A DNA stretch of 64,000 bases from Nocardia alni (lineage in GTDB: Bacteria > Actinomycetota > Actinomycetes > Mycobacteriales > Mycobacteriaceae), in NCBI RefSeq assembly GCF_019038435.1, contig NZ_JAGPOX010000005.1:1-64000 (forward strand), written 5' to 3'. Position numbers and translations under genes: made by a program. Below, one piece after another: positions 51,929 through 61,194 of the stretch. Below the pieces are notes generated by a model. That model made no database searches. It was not told the DNA's origin and worked only from the letters and a program-made list of their open reading frames with translations. Within the stretch, counting starts at the first letter, position 1, and each line of letters begins with the position of its first letter.

Positions 51929-52843
51929 GTGTCACAGATGTCCCCCGAAGACCTGGGCCCCGCGCTGGGGCGCGGCCTGCTGTCGTTCCCGGTCACGCAT
52001 TTCGACGCCGACCTGGCCTTCGACGAGGCCGCCTACCGGGAACATATCGGCTGGCTCGCGCAGTACGACGTGGCCGGGTTGTTCGCCGCGGGCGGGACGG
52101 GTGAGGGATTCTCGCTGACCACCGCCGAAATCGACCGCGTGGTACGGGCCGCGGTCGCGGAGACCGGTGGACGGGTGCCGGTGATCGCGCCCGCCACCAC
52201 CGGGACTGCGAACGCCGTGGAGCAGGCCCGCAACGCCGAAGCCGCCGGGGCGCAGGGCATTCTGCTGCTGCCGCCGTATCTGACCGAGGCCGGTGCGGAC
52301 GGACTGATCGAACACGTCGCCGCGGTCTGCGCCGCGACCTCCCTCGGGGTCATCGTCTACAGCCGGGCCAACGCCAAGATCGACGATGTGACCGCGGCAC
52401 GCCTGGCCGACCGGTGCCCGAACCTCATCGGCTACAAGGACGGCGTGGGCAATATCGAGATGATGACCCGTGTCTACGCCCGGATGGGCGATCGGCTCAC
52501 CTACATCGGCGGCCTGCCCACCGCGGAGACCTTCGCCCTGCCGTACACCGAGATGGGCGTCACCACATACTCGTCGGCGATCTTCAACTTCGTGCCCGAG
52601 TTCGCGCTGGAGTTCCACAAGGCGGTACGCGCGCACGACCGCGCGGAGGTGTATCGGCGGCTGCGCGAGTTCGTACTGCCCTACCTGGACATTCGCGACC
52701 GCCGGCCGGGATACGCGGTGTCGATCATCAAGGCGGGGCTCGGCGCGGTGGGCCGCCCGACCAGCCCGGTGCGCCCGCCGCTGACCGATCTGACCGCCGG
52801 TGAGGTCGCCGAACTCGCCGAGCTCGTGAAAAAGATTGCGTGA
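51929..52843 (+). CDS. kdgD: 5-dehydro-4-deoxyglucarate dehydratase, 304 aa
   Basis: DHDPS/NAL fold: [20 protein letters not shown], the [12 protein letters not shown] phosphate-like loop, [11 protein letters not shown], and the Schiff-base lysine in [11 protein letters not shown]. The opening FPVTHFD and length match KdgD (EC 4.2.1.41), which dehydrates and decarboxylates 5-keto-4-deoxyglucarate to 2-oxoglutarate semialdehyde. The GTG at 51929 has CAGGAGG. Its stop overlaps the following region by a few bases. Confidence 0.93.
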   Translation: MSQMSPEDLGPALGRGLLSFPVTHFDADLAFDEAAYREHIGWLAQYDVAGLFAAGGTGEGFSLTTAEIDRVVRAAVAETGGRVPVIAPATTGTANAVEQARNAEAAGAQGILLLPPYLTEAGADGLIEHVAAVCAATSLGVIVYSRANAKIDDVTAARLADRCPNLIGYKDGVGNIEMMTRVYARMGDRLTYIGGLPTAETFALPYTEMGVTTYSSAIFNFVPEFALEFHKAVRAHDRAEVYRRLREFVLPYLDIRDRRPGYAVSIIKAGLGAVGRPTSPVRPPLTDLTAGEVAELAELVKKIA

Positions 52844-52857
52844 CAGAGGTTCCTGTG

Positions 52858-54000
52858 ATGACTGATACGACAAGTCCCGCAGTACTCGACCGGATCACCG
52901 GCGTCAAGATCTCCTCGGTGGCGCTGCCGCTGCCCACCGGCATCAGCGACGCCAAGGTGCTCACCGGACGGCAGAAGCCGATGACCGAGGTCGCGGTGCT
53001 GTTCGCCGAGATCACCACCGAGGCCGGATTCGAGGGCGTCGGCATCAGCTACTCCAAGCGCGCGGGCGGTCCCGGACAGTTCGCACACGCCCGGGAGATC
53101 GCCCCCGTGCTACTGGACGAGGACCCCAGCGATATCGCCAAGATCTGGGACAAGCTGATGTGGGCCGGGGCCTCGGTGGGCCGCAGTGGGCTGTCGGTGC
53201 AGGCGATCGCCGCCTTCGACGTCGCGCTGTGGGATATCAAGGCCAAGCGCGCCGGACTTCCGCTGGCGAAACTGCTGGGCGCGCATCGTGATTCGGTGCG
53301 CTGCTACAACACCTCCGGCGGCTTCCTGCACGCGCCCATCGAGGAGGTGCTCGAGCGCGCGGGCGAGTCGCTGGCCGCGGGCATCGGCGGCATCAAGCTC
53401 AAGGTCGGGCATCCGGACAACGCCGTGGACATCGCCCGGGTCACCGCGGTACGGGAGAAGATCGGGGACGCGGCACCGCTCATGGTCGACGCAAATCAGC
53501 AGTGGGACCGGCCCACCGCGCGCCGGATGTGCCGGGCGTTCGACCCGCTGAACCTCGTGTGGATCGAAGAGCCCTTGGACGCCTACGATTTCGCGGGCCA
53601 CGCCCAGCTCGCGCGAACCTTCGACACCGCCATCGCCACCGGTGAGATGCTGACCAGTGTGGCCGAGCACAGCGAATTGATCCGCGCCGGAATCGATATC
53701 GTGCAGCCCGACGCGCCACGCGTCGGCGGCATCACCCGCTTCCTGGACGTGATGGCGCTGGCCGGGCGCGAACATCTGCAATTGGCACCGCATTTCGTGA
53801 TGGAGGTGCATGTGCACCTGGCCGCGGCCTACCCGCTCGAGCCCTGGGTGGAACACTTCGAATGGTTCAACCCGCTGTTCGACGAGCGGCTCGAGATCCG
53901 TGACGGACGCATGCACCTGTCCGCCCGCCCCGGCTTGGGCGTGACGATCAGCGAGCAGGCCCGCGCGTGGACCGTCGCCGAATTCGAGACCCGGGCCTGA
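52858..54000 (+). CDS. Galactarate/L-talarate dehydratase (enolase superfamily), 380 aa
   Basis: Mandelate racemase subgroup: the catalytic lysines KLKVG, metal ligands MVDANQQWD, WIEEPLDAYD and IATGEM, then QPDAPRVGG and APHFVMEVHVHL. The C-terminal PLEPWVEHFEWFNPLFDERLEIRDGRM closely follows the TalrD/GalrD group known from Salmonella. It dehydrates galactarate (and perhaps talarate or glucarate) to 5-keto-4-deoxyglucarate. The ATG at 52858 has AGAGG eight bases upstream; a GTG at 52840 overlaps the kdgD stop and is a possible alternative. Confidence 0.9.
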   Translation: MTDTTSPAVLDRITGVKISSVALPLPTGISDAKVLTGRQKPMTEVAVLFAEITTEAGFEGVGISYSKRAGGPGQFAHAREIAPVLLDEDPSDIAKIWDKLMWAGASVGRSGLSVQAIAAFDVALWDIKAKRAGLPLAKLLGAHRDSVRCYNTSGGFLHAPIEEVLERAGESLAAGIGGIKLKVGHPDNAVDIARVTAVREKIGDAAPLMVDANQQWDRPTARRMCRAFDPLNLVWIEEPLDAYDFAGHAQLARTFDTAIATGEMLTSVAEHSELIRAGIDIVQPDAPRVGGITRFLDVMALAGREHLQLAPHFVMEVHVHLAAAYPLEPWVEHFEWFNPLFDERLEIRDGRMHLSARPGLGVTISEQARAWTVAEFETRA

Positions 54001-54025
54001 ACACCGTAGACAAGTGGAGGACACC

Positions 54026-55534
54026 GTGACCGCACAAGCACCCTGGACCGAGGAAACGTCCGCGAGCGAGGTCGACCGCATCGTCGCCGCCGCGGTCGAG
54101 GCCGCACGCCACCTCGCGCAGAGCACCCCGGCCGAGCGGGTCGGCTGGCTCGACGCCGCCGCCGACGCCCTGGAGAAGGTCTCCGAGGAGTTGGTCGCGT
54201 TGGCGGCCAAGGAGACCCACCTGCCCGAACAGCCGCGGCTGCGCGGGGAAATGGTACGCACCGTCTTTCAGTTGCGGCTGTTCGCCCAGGCCCTGACCGA
54301 CGGCGAATTCCTGCGCGCGGCAGTGGATCACGCGGAGCCCGCCTGGCCGATGGGGCCGCGCCCGGACATCCGGCGGATGACCGTGCCGATCGGGCCGGTG
54401 CTGGTCTTCACCGCCAGCAACTTCCCGCTGACCCTGAGCGTCGCCGGGCACGACACCGCCGCCGCGCTCGCGGCCGGATGCCCGGCCGTGATCAAGGCCC
54501 ATCCCGGACATCCGGAACTGTCCGCGCGCACCTTCGAGGTCTTGGCGCAGGCCCTGACCGAAGCGGGCGCGCCCGAGGGCATCGTCGGCATCGTGTACGG
54601 GGTGGAGTCGGGTGTCACCGCACTGCGCCACCCGGGAATCGCGGCAGCGGCGTTCACCGGATCCGAGGCCGGTGGGCGGGCGCTGTTCGATATCGCCAAC
54701 GCCCGGCCCCGGCCGATCCCCTTCTACGGCGAGCTCGGCAGCGTGAATCCGGTGGTGGTCACCGAGGCCGCGATCGCCGCGCGGGGCGCGGATATCGCCA
54801 CGGGATACGTAGGATCGTTCACCCTGGGGGCGGGCCAGTTCTGCACCAAGCCGGGATTGCTGTTGCTGCCCAAGGGACATGGCCTGGAAGAGCAGCTGCG
54901 GGCCGCGGTCGCCTCGACCGGGGCGCAGCAGTTGCTCAACGACCGGATCGCCGCGGGCTTCCGGGCCGGACTGTCCCGGCTGGTCGAACACTCTTCCGTC
55001 ACAGAGCTCACCCACCCCGCCGACTCCGCGTCCTCGGAGCGTTACACGCCAGAGGCGAACTCCGCCGCGGCGTTCGGCCCGACGCTGCTGTCGGTGAGCG
55101 CGGACGCGTTCCTCGCGGATACCGAATCGCTCGACGTCGAGTGCTTCGGCCCGGTCTCGCTGATCGTGGAATACGATGGGCCACAACAGCTTCGCGCGGT
55201 CCTGGACAAGCTCGAGCCGGGCCTGACCGCCACCCTGCACGCCGAGGAATCCGACGCCGACCAGGTGCGTGCGCTGCTTCCGACGCTGACCGCCCTGTCC
55301 GGACGCCTGATCTGGAACGGCTGGCCCACCGGCATCACCCTGTCCTGGGCACAGCAGCACGGCGGCCCCTACCCGGCCACCACGACCCCGCAGTTCACCT
55401 CGATGGGCACCGCCGCCATCGACCGCTTCCTGCGACCGGTCGCCTGGCAGGGCTTCCCCGAGGCGCTACTGCCCGAGCCGCTGCAGGACGCCAACCCGTG
55501 GGGCGTGCCCCGCCGGGTCGACGGACAGCGCTGA
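54026..55534 (+). CDS. 2-oxoglutarate semialdehyde dehydrogenase, 502 aa
   Basis: Aldehyde dehydrogenase with the catalytic Cys in GAGQFCTKPG, general-base Glu in YGELGSVNP, and the NAD-binding FTGSEAGGRALF. The N-terminus and VFTASNFPLTLSVAGHDTAAAL are typical of KGSADH (EC 1.2.1.26). Last step of the pathway, giving 2-oxoglutarate for the TCA cycle. The GTG at 54026 has GGAGG five bases upstream; a GTG at 54014 is in frame but overlaps that site. Confidence 0.92.
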   Translation: MTAQAPWTEETSASEVDRIVAAAVEAARHLAQSTPAERVGWLDAAADALEKVSEELVALAAKETHLPEQPRLRGEMVRTVFQLRLFAQALTDGEFLRAAVDHAEPAWPMGPRPDIRRMTVPIGPVLVFTASNFPLTLSVAGHDTAAALAAGCPAVIKAHPGHPELSARTFEVLAQALTEAGAPEGIVGIVYGVESGVTALRHPGIAAAAFTGSEAGGRALFDIANARPRPIPFYGELGSVNPVVVTEAAIAARGADIATGYVGSFTLGAGQFCTKPGLLLLPKGHGLEEQLRAAVASTGAQQLLNDRIAAGFRAGLSRLVEHSSVTELTHPADSASSERYTPEANSAAAFGPTLLSVSADAFLADTESLDVECFGPVSLIVEYDGPQQLRAVLDKLEPGLTATLHAEESDADQVRALLPTLTALSGRLIWNGWPTGITLSWAQQHGGPYPATTTPQFTSMGTAAIDRFLRPVAWQGFPEALLPEPLQDANPWGVPRRVDGQR

Positions 55535-55543
55535 TCCGACGGC

Positions 55544-55573
55544 TGTGGCCCCGGCGATCACGCCGGGGCCACA
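55544..55573 (+). terminator. GC-rich hairpin after the hexuronate operon
   Basis: A 13-bp perfect stem (TGTGGCCCCGGCG/CGCCGGGGCCACA) flanks ATCA, 9 bp after the dehydrogenase stop and before a convergent lipoprotein gene. It lacks a T-run, as is common for actinobacterial terminators. Confidence 0.65.
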
Positions 55574-55600
55574 CGCGTTCACACGATCGAATCGCCGGAA

Positions 55601-56506
55601 CTACTTCAGGTTCGCGCAGAGGATCGGGGCGAACAGCAGGGTCGGGTTGTTGCTGCTGTCCAGGATTTTGTCCATCGGTCCCATATGCACGTTGACGTAC
55701 CAGCCCGAGGCGGGCGGCGCGGTCTGCACGTTGTTCACGGTGGTGCTCAGGCTCGCCTTGCCCGAGGCGTCGGCCTTCAGGTCCGGAAGCGGATACAACA
55801 CATCGCCCTGAGCGGTGCAGGAGCCCTTGTGGATATGGGCGGCGTGCGCGGAGTTCGGAGGCAAGCCGGCCGCGGTGAGGTCCACGTGCAGGCTGTGCTG
55901 CGCGGCGTTGTAGGTCATCGCCATGGTGCCGGAGGGGGTCGTCCCCTTGACCGGCGGAGCGCTCACCGGCACGGTGACCGGGCCGGAGGCCGACGTGCCG
56001 GCGGGGATGTCACCGCAGGCGATGGGGGTGAAGGTCAGCTGGCCGGGATTGCCCAGCGTGGCCATGGGCGCCAGATGCACGTTCACGTAGGCGCCGTTGG
56101 GGATGCCGGCGGGGACCGGCTGGCTCGTCACGGTCTGCTTCGCCACGCCCGTGGCGTCGGCGGTGATGTCCGGGAACGGAATCGACGGCGGCTGGCTCTG
56201 GTCGGCGCAGTTGCCGGGGTGGATATGCATCGCGTGCGAGCTGCCCGGGGTCAGACCGGACAGATCGACCGCGGCGGTGACCACCTTGGTGCCCGGATTC
56301 CAGGACAGCACGACGCTGCCCGTCGGCGTCGTGGCCAGGGTAACCGGGGCCCCCGACATCCCGGCTTCCCCAGCGCTCGAGGACGACGCCGCGGCCGACG
56401 ACGTGGTGGAACCGGAACCGGATGTCGTCGAGGACGAGCAAGCGGTCGCCACCGCGAGAAGACCGACTGCGGCACAACACCATACGGTACGTCTGAGCAT
56501 ATTCAT
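55601..56506 (-). CDS. Lipoprotein with two CHRD-like domains, 301 aa
   Basis: A signal peptide ends in lipobox VATACS, followed by a Ser/Thr/Gly linker. Two homologous domains follow: the first with SSHAMHIHPGNCADQS...NVHLAPM, the second with SAHAAHIHKGSCTAQG...NVHMGPM, both ending near a C-terminal cysteine (PIACGD; PILCANLK). HxH and cysteines resemble CHRD or Cu/Zn-SOD-like metal sites. It may bind metal at the cell surface; enzyme activity is unproven. ATG at 56506, or 56500 with AAGGG ten bases upstream. Confidence 0.75.
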   Translation of the reverse strand: MNMLRRTVWCCAAVGLLAVATACSSSTTSGSGSTTSSAAASSSSAGEAGMSGAPVTLATTPTGSVVLSWNPGTKVVTAAVDLSGLTPGSSHAMHIHPGNCADQSQPPSIPFPDITADATGVAKQTVTSQPVPAGIPNGAYVNVHLAPMATLGNPGQLTFTPIACGDIPAGTSASGPVTVPVSAPPVKGTTPSGTMAMTYNAAQHSLHVDLTAAGLPPNSAHAAHIHKGSCTAQGDVLYPLPDLKADASGKASLSTTVNNVQTAPPASGWYVNVHMGPMDKILDSSNNPTLLFAPILCANLK

Positions 56507-56774
56507 CCAACCCTTGTTCGATGACCCGGTCGACCCGGTGCGAACCGGCCGGGGGGAGCAGCCAAGGGCCCGAACGCGTACGTCACGCAGTTCGCGCCCG
56601 CGGACACATCGTCCACATTGTTGTATTACGGCGAACGCGACCGAGCGGTTCATATCATCCCTGTGCGCGGGAATGCGGCCGATCGGCCACCCGGATCATA
56701 CGGCGACCTGACTCGGCTCGCCCCTCGAGCGGCACAAACCCCTGAACCCTCATCGGGCCCCCTCGAACCGAATC

Positions 56775-57755
56775 CTACTCCCCCGAGGCGCGCCGGATCT
56801 CGTCCTCACCGGAACGGGTCCGGGTGGCACGAACCGCGGCCACGTCGAAGGTCTCCAGGAAGTCGAACATCGGGTCTTCGTCGTCGACGTCCAGGACGAC
56901 CGCGCGGCGGCGCAGATCCCTGGCGGTGTCCCGGTCCATGGCCGAGGCCGGATGCTGCGCCTCGTGCTCGGCGGCGGCCGGCCGGCCGCCGCGGGTCAAC
57001 CGGGCCGACCGCCGGCGACGAATCTCCTCCTCCAGGCGCACCTGCCGGCGCAGATAGATCAGGTAGCCGACGAAAAGCACCCCGGCCGCTCCGCAGCCCC
57101 ACCAGAGCATCGGTGTCACCGCGACGGCGAACCCACCGAACAGCAGCGCGCTCAGCACCAGCCCGAGCGTGGTGCGCTGACGGAACCGGTAGCGGGCGGC
57201 GCGGGCCATCGCGTCGGCCTCGGGGTCGTAACCGCCACGGCCGCGCCGGGGCGGAACGACGCGTCCGGACGCGGGGTCCGGCTCCACATCGGACGCGGCA
57301 TCGGGCGCCTCGGACAGAACTACGGCGCCGGAGCCGGGCTCGGCGTCCGCGTCATCGCCTCGGACATCATCGGATTGCGCTGAGGCGCTGTCGAATCCGA
57401 CATCGCCGAACTCGTCGAACTCGGCCTCGATGACATCGGTGCCGACGGCGCCCGCACCGTCCGTGCCGCTGGCGTGGTCGTGCTCGGTGACGTGCTCATC
57501 GGCCGACGTCGTCATCCGATCCTCCGCATCATCGCCGTGAACGATCTCTCTTTGTACGCGTCTGGGTATCCAGTCGGGATCGGAATCGTGCCCGCCTGAT
57601 GTGGCGCGGCTCTTGGTGCCGCCGCGATGCAGTACCCGGGTCGCCAGGGCGGTATCGGTCGTGCGCCGAATACGCGGATACCGGGCTGCCAACAACGGGA
57701 ACAGCACGAAGACCCAGAGCACCACCAGACCGATCCACAAGATCGAATTCGGCAC
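56775..57755 (-). CDS. glpR: Divisome protein SepX/GlpR-like, 326 aa
   Basis: The N-terminus is a membrane helix (SILWIGLVVLWVFVLFPLL) and the conserved AARYPRIRRTTDTALATRVL. An acidic cytoplasmic linker, then two adjacent membrane helices (LGLVLSALLFGGFAVAVTP and GAAGVLFVGYLIYL) and a basic tail complete it. In corynebacteria GlpR is the membrane receptor for the gephyrin-like protein Glp in division and polar growth (established). It lies downstream of glp and rimJ, as in M. tuberculosis (Rv0994-Rv0996). Confidence 0.85.
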   Translation of the reverse strand: MPNSILWIGLVVLWVFVLFPLLAARYPRIRRTTDTALATRVLHRGGTKSRATSGGHDSDPDWIPRRVQREIVHGDDAEDRMTTSADEHVTEHDHASGTDGAGAVGTDVIEAEFDEFGDVGFDSASAQSDDVRGDDADAEPGSGAVVLSEAPDAASDVEPDPASGRVVPPRRGRGGYDPEADAMARAARYRFRQRTTLGLVLSALLFGGFAVAVTPMLWWGCGAAGVLFVGYLIYLRRQVRLEEEIRRRRSARLTRGGRPAAAEHEAQHPASAMDRDTARDLRRRAVVLDVDDEDPMFDFLETFDVAAVRATRTRSGEDEIRRASGE

Positions 57756-58067
57756 CGCTCACACCTCCGTCTCCGCCGGTCTGTCGTCCCTGCGACGGAT
57801 CTGCCTATCCGCTCGTTCCTCGCCACATACCCACTGTGCGCCGGCGTACCGCCGACCGTGCCCGCACCGTGTCCCGTCGCCGCGGCAGGCGTAACGCCGC
57901 CGCATTCTCGGGCCACTGCACCGGCTCCCTTCCGGCGGCGCGGGACGCACCACCGACGACCGTAGGCTAGTTCGCCGTCCATTGAATATCCTTGAGGCGC
58001 GCCGTCCACACCTGTCACATGAGTAACAGAAGTAAACGGGAATGGTAAGTCGGCGGGGTGGGTGGGT
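57756..58067. other. Intergenic, likely glpR promoter
   Basis: A 312-bp gap between the rimJ stop and the glpR start. The minus strand has an AT-rich TTTACTTCTGTTACTC stretch followed by GGATATTCAATGG, a possible promoter region. No gene or hairpin was recognised. Confidence 0.4.
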
Positions 58068-58724
58068 TCAGGGCGAGATCACCCGCCCCGAGCGGATCAG
58101 CCGCTCCACCACCGTGCCGGAAATCTCTTCCACGGTGATCGCGACCAGCAGGTGGTCCCGCCACGCGCCGTCGACATCCAGGTAGCGGCGCAGCATCCCC
58201 TCCTCGCGGAAGCCGACATTGCGCAGCACGGCCTGGCTGGGGTGGTTCTCCGGGCGCACGGTGGCCTCCACCCGATGCAGACCCACCGGGCCGAAGCAGT
58301 GGTCCAGGCCCAGCGCCAACGCGGCGGTCGCGACGCCCTGCCCGCCCACATCCTTGGCGACCCAGTAGCCGATCCACGCCGACCGCAGTGCACCGCGCAC
58401 TATGTTGCCGATGGTCAGTTGCCCGCTGAAGGCGCCGTCCACCTCGATCACCAGCGGGATCATCGCCCCGTGCCGGGCCTCGGCCTTGAGGCTCGACCAC
58501 AGCGACGGCCAGTTCGAGGGATGGTTGCGGGCCTCCCACGCGCCGCGCCCGGTCGGCTCCCACGGCTCGAGATGATCGTGGTCGCGCACCCGGATACGCG
58601 ACCACGCGGTGGCGTCGCGCAGCCGGATCGGCCGCAGGGTGACTCGTCCGCCGGCTGCCCGCACCGGGCCGAGATGTGCGGGCCAGCCGGGATGCTGAGC
58701 GGCCCGGAATACATTCATATCCAT
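58068..58724 (-). CDS. rimJ: GNAT acetyltransferase, RimJ-like, 218 aa
   Basis: GNAT fold with VTLRPIRLRDATAWSRIR, a FSGQLTIGNIVRGALRSAWIGYWV strand, the acetyl-CoA loop DVGGQGVATAALALG and RPENHPSQAVLRNVGFREEG. It resembles RimJ/RimL N-alpha-acetyltransferases, although the target in actinobacteria is not known. The ATG at 58724 lies 4 bp after the glp stop; an in-frame ATG at 58718 is also possible. Confidence 0.88.
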   Translation of the reverse strand: MDMNVFRAAQHPGWPAHLGPVRAAGGRVTLRPIRLRDATAWSRIRVRDHDHLEPWEPTGRGAWEARNHPSNWPSLWSSLKAEARHGAMIPLVIEVDGAFSGQLTIGNIVRGALRSAWIGYWVAKDVGGQGVATAALALGLDHCFGPVGLHRVEATVRPENHPSQAVLRNVGFREEGMLRRYLDVDGAWRDHLLVAITVEEISGTVVERLIRSGRVISP

Positions 58725-58728
58725 CGCA

Positions 58729-59982
58729 CTATCCGCGTTGGGAAAGAAAAGCAACCTGGACCTCGTCACCGGTGCGCACATCGATGACCTCTGGTTCCAG
58801 AACGATCAGGCCGTTCGCCTCGGCCAGCGTGGACAGTAGATGTGAGGAGCCGTTCATACCGAGCGGTTGCACCAGGTAGTCGCCGGTCTGCTCGTCGCGC
58901 ATCAGCTGGGCGCGCAGATAGCCACGCCGGCCGGCCATCGAACTGATCGGCATGATGGTGCGGGCACGCACGATGCGCCGCATCGGATGCCGTCGCCCGA
59001 GAGCGATGCGGATCAGCGGGCGAACCATGATCTCGAAGACCACCAGCGCCCCAACCGGATTCGACGGCAGCAGGAAGGTCGGCACCTCGTCCCGGCCCAG
59101 GCGCCCGAAGCCCTGCACCGAGCCGGGATGCATGGCGACCCGCTCGATCTCCAGCTCACCCAGGCCCTCGAGCGCCTCGCGGATCTGCGTCGAGGCCCAG
59201 CCGCCCACCGCGCCCGCGATCACCACGACCTCCGAACGGACCAGCTGGCCCTCCACCACATCGCGCAGTTGCTTGGGGTCGGCGCTGACGATGCCCACCC
59301 GGTTCACGTCGGCGCCCGCGTCGCGGGCGGCGGCGGCCAGGGCATAGGAGTTCACGTCGTACACCTGCCCCGGGCCGGGCGTGCGATCGATGTCGACCAG
59401 TTCGCCGCCGATCGCGATCACCGACAGGCGCGGGCGTGGATGCACCAGCACCTTGTCCCGGCCCACCGCGGCCAGCAGGCCCACCTGCGCCGCGCCGATG
59501 ATCGTGCCCGCACGCACCGCGATATCCCCGGGCTGCACGTCATCACCGATCCGGCGCACGTAGTCACCGGTACGGACCGGCTCGTAGACCTTGATCTTGG
59601 CCCGCCCGCCGTCGGTGAAATCCAGCGGCAGCACCGCGTCGGCCAGCGTGGGCAGGGGTGCGCCGGTGTCCACGCGCACCGTCTGACGTGGCTGTAATCG
59701 GATGGGCTGGCGTGAACCGGCCTCGACCTCGCCGACCACCGGCAGCGTCAGATCGACCGTATCGCCGGCCTCGTCGCGGATATCGGCCCCCGCGCCCTGC
59801 ACGTCGACGCTGCGCACCGCGTAGCCGTCGATGGCCGCCTGATCGAAACCCGGCAGCGGCCGTTCGGTGACCACGTCCTCGGCGCACAGCAGACCCTGGG
59901 CCTCGGAGATCGCGACCCGGACCGGCCGGGGCGCAACGGCCGCCGCGGTCACTTTGATCTGCTGATCCTCCACCGAGCGCAT
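58729..59982 (-). CDS. glp: Gephyrin/MoeA-like protein Glp, 417 aa
   Basis: MoeA architecture: an N-terminal ERPLPGFDQAAIDGYAVR, a middle beta domain and a C-terminal MoeA_C. The usual active-site motif TGDEL reads AIGGELV here, and the GGVSVG loop reads AGAVGGWAS, so key molybdopterin-transfer residues are altered. That fits the division-linked Glp (partner of GlpR) better than a working molybdotransferase. The ATG at 59982 has AAGGGC. It sits between galU and rimJ, the order of Rv0993-Rv0995. Confidence 0.88.
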   Translation of the reverse strand: MRSVEDQQIKVTAAAVAPRPVRVAISEAQGLLCAEDVVTERPLPGFDQAAIDGYAVRSVDVQGAGADIRDEAGDTVDLTLPVVGEVEAGSRQPIRLQPRQTVRVDTGAPLPTLADAVLPLDFTDGGRAKIKVYEPVRTGDYVRRIGDDVQPGDIAVRAGTIIGAAQVGLLAAVGRDKVLVHPRPRLSVIAIGGELVDIDRTPGPGQVYDVNSYALAAAARDAGADVNRVGIVSADPKQLRDVVEGQLVRSEVVVIAGAVGGWASTQIREALEGLGELEIERVAMHPGSVQGFGRLGRDEVPTFLLPSNPVGALVVFEIMVRPLIRIALGRRHPMRRIVRARTIMPISSMAGRRGYLRAQLMRDEQTGDYLVQPLGMNGSSHLLSTLAEANGLIVLEPEVIDVRTGDEVQVAFLSQRG

Positions 59983-60037
59983 GCAGCCCTTCCTCACAGT
60001 TCGTCTCCGGTGCGGCGCGCGCTGGGCTGATACCGGA

Positions 60038-60967
60038 TTACTCCGAGGTCAGCTGCGGATCCCAGTCGGGAGACAGGCGCCGCTCCAGCCACTCACGCAA
60101 GGCTGGACCGTATTCTTCCCGCTCCAAAGCGAAATCGACCGCAGCTCGAAGATAACCGCCCGGGTTGCCCAGGTCGTGTCGCGACCCACGGTGGACAACG
60201 ACATGTACCGGATGGCCCTCGGAAATCAGCAGTGAGATGGCGTCGGTGAGCTGTAATTCCCCGCCCGCGCCCGGCTCGATGCGGCGCAAAGCGTCGAAGA
60301 TCGCACGATCGAGCAGATAACGACCGGCCGCGGCGTAGGTGGACGGGGCGTCGGCCAGTGCGGGCTTCTCCACCATGCCGTTGACCCGCATCACATCCGG
60401 ATTGTCCGCATCCGGAAGGGTCGCCACGTCGAAGACGCCGTAGGCGCTGACCTGATCCTTCGGCACATCGATCGCGCACAGCACCGAACCGCCGCGCTTG
60501 CGCCGCACCCGGGTCATCACGTCCAGCACGCCCGAGGGCAAGACGAGATCGTCCGGCAGCAGCACCGCGATCGCGTCCTCGTCGGCGTCCAGTACCGGTT
60601 CGGCCTGCGCCACCGCGTGGCCCAGGCCCAGCGGCTCCTCCTGGATGACCGAGGTGACAGCGAGCAGTCCGGGCGCCTTGCGGACCTTCTCCAGCAGCTG
60701 GAACTTGCCGCGCTCGGCGAGGGTGTTCTCGAGCATCAGGTCCTCGACGAAGTGCGCGACCACGCCGTCTTTACCCGGTGCGGTCACGATCACCAGGCGC
60801 GAGGCACCCGAATCGGCCGCCTCCGCGGCGACCAATTCGATGCCGGGCGTATCGACCACCGGCAGCAGTTCCTTGGGCACGGTCTTGGTCGCGGGCAGGA
60901 ACCTTGTTCCGAGCCCGGCCGCGGGGACCACTGCCGTGCGAAAACACGACTCACCCGTCGCTGTCAT
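60038..60967 (-). CDS. galU: UTP-glucose-1-phosphate uridylyltransferase, 309 aa
   Basis: GalU signature VVPAAGLGTRFLPATKTVPKE, then VIVTAPGKDGVVAHF, QEEPLGLGHAVAQAEP, LLPDDLVL and VEKPALADAPS. It makes UDP-glucose for trehalose, glycogen and cell-wall glycans. The ATG at 60967 is the start of homology. It is divergent from the 5-formyl-THF cyclo-ligase gene across a 227-bp promoter region, as in M. tuberculosis. Confidence 0.96.
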   Translation of the reverse strand: MTATGESCFRTAVVPAAGLGTRFLPATKTVPKELLPVVDTPGIELVAAEAADSGASRLVIVTAPGKDGVVAHFVEDLMLENTLAERGKFQLLEKVRKAPGLLAVTSVIQEEPLGLGHAVAQAEPVLDADEDAIAVLLPDDLVLPSGVLDVMTRVRRKRGGSVLCAIDVPKDQVSAYGVFDVATLPDADNPDVMRVNGMVEKPALADAPSTYAAAGRYLLDRAIFDALRRIEPGAGGELQLTDAISLLISEGHPVHVVVHRGSRHDLGNPGGYLRAAVDFALEREEYGPALREWLERRLSPDWDPQLTSE

Positions 60968-61194
60968 ATGGCACACCCTATCCATTCGGTCTTGTCGGCC
61001 GGGTCGAGTTCGGGGCAGCCCGGGCACACCGGGAAGCCTATTCGGCGGCCCGCACGGCCGCTGGATGAGACTTCAGCCAGGCGCTATCGGGTCGAGATCG
61101 CCCAGCATGCTTTCAGCAATTCCCCGGCGCTGTCCTGGGGAAACCAGAAAGGCCGGTGCCTCACATCGCGTGTCGCGTCCCATATCGTGTCACT

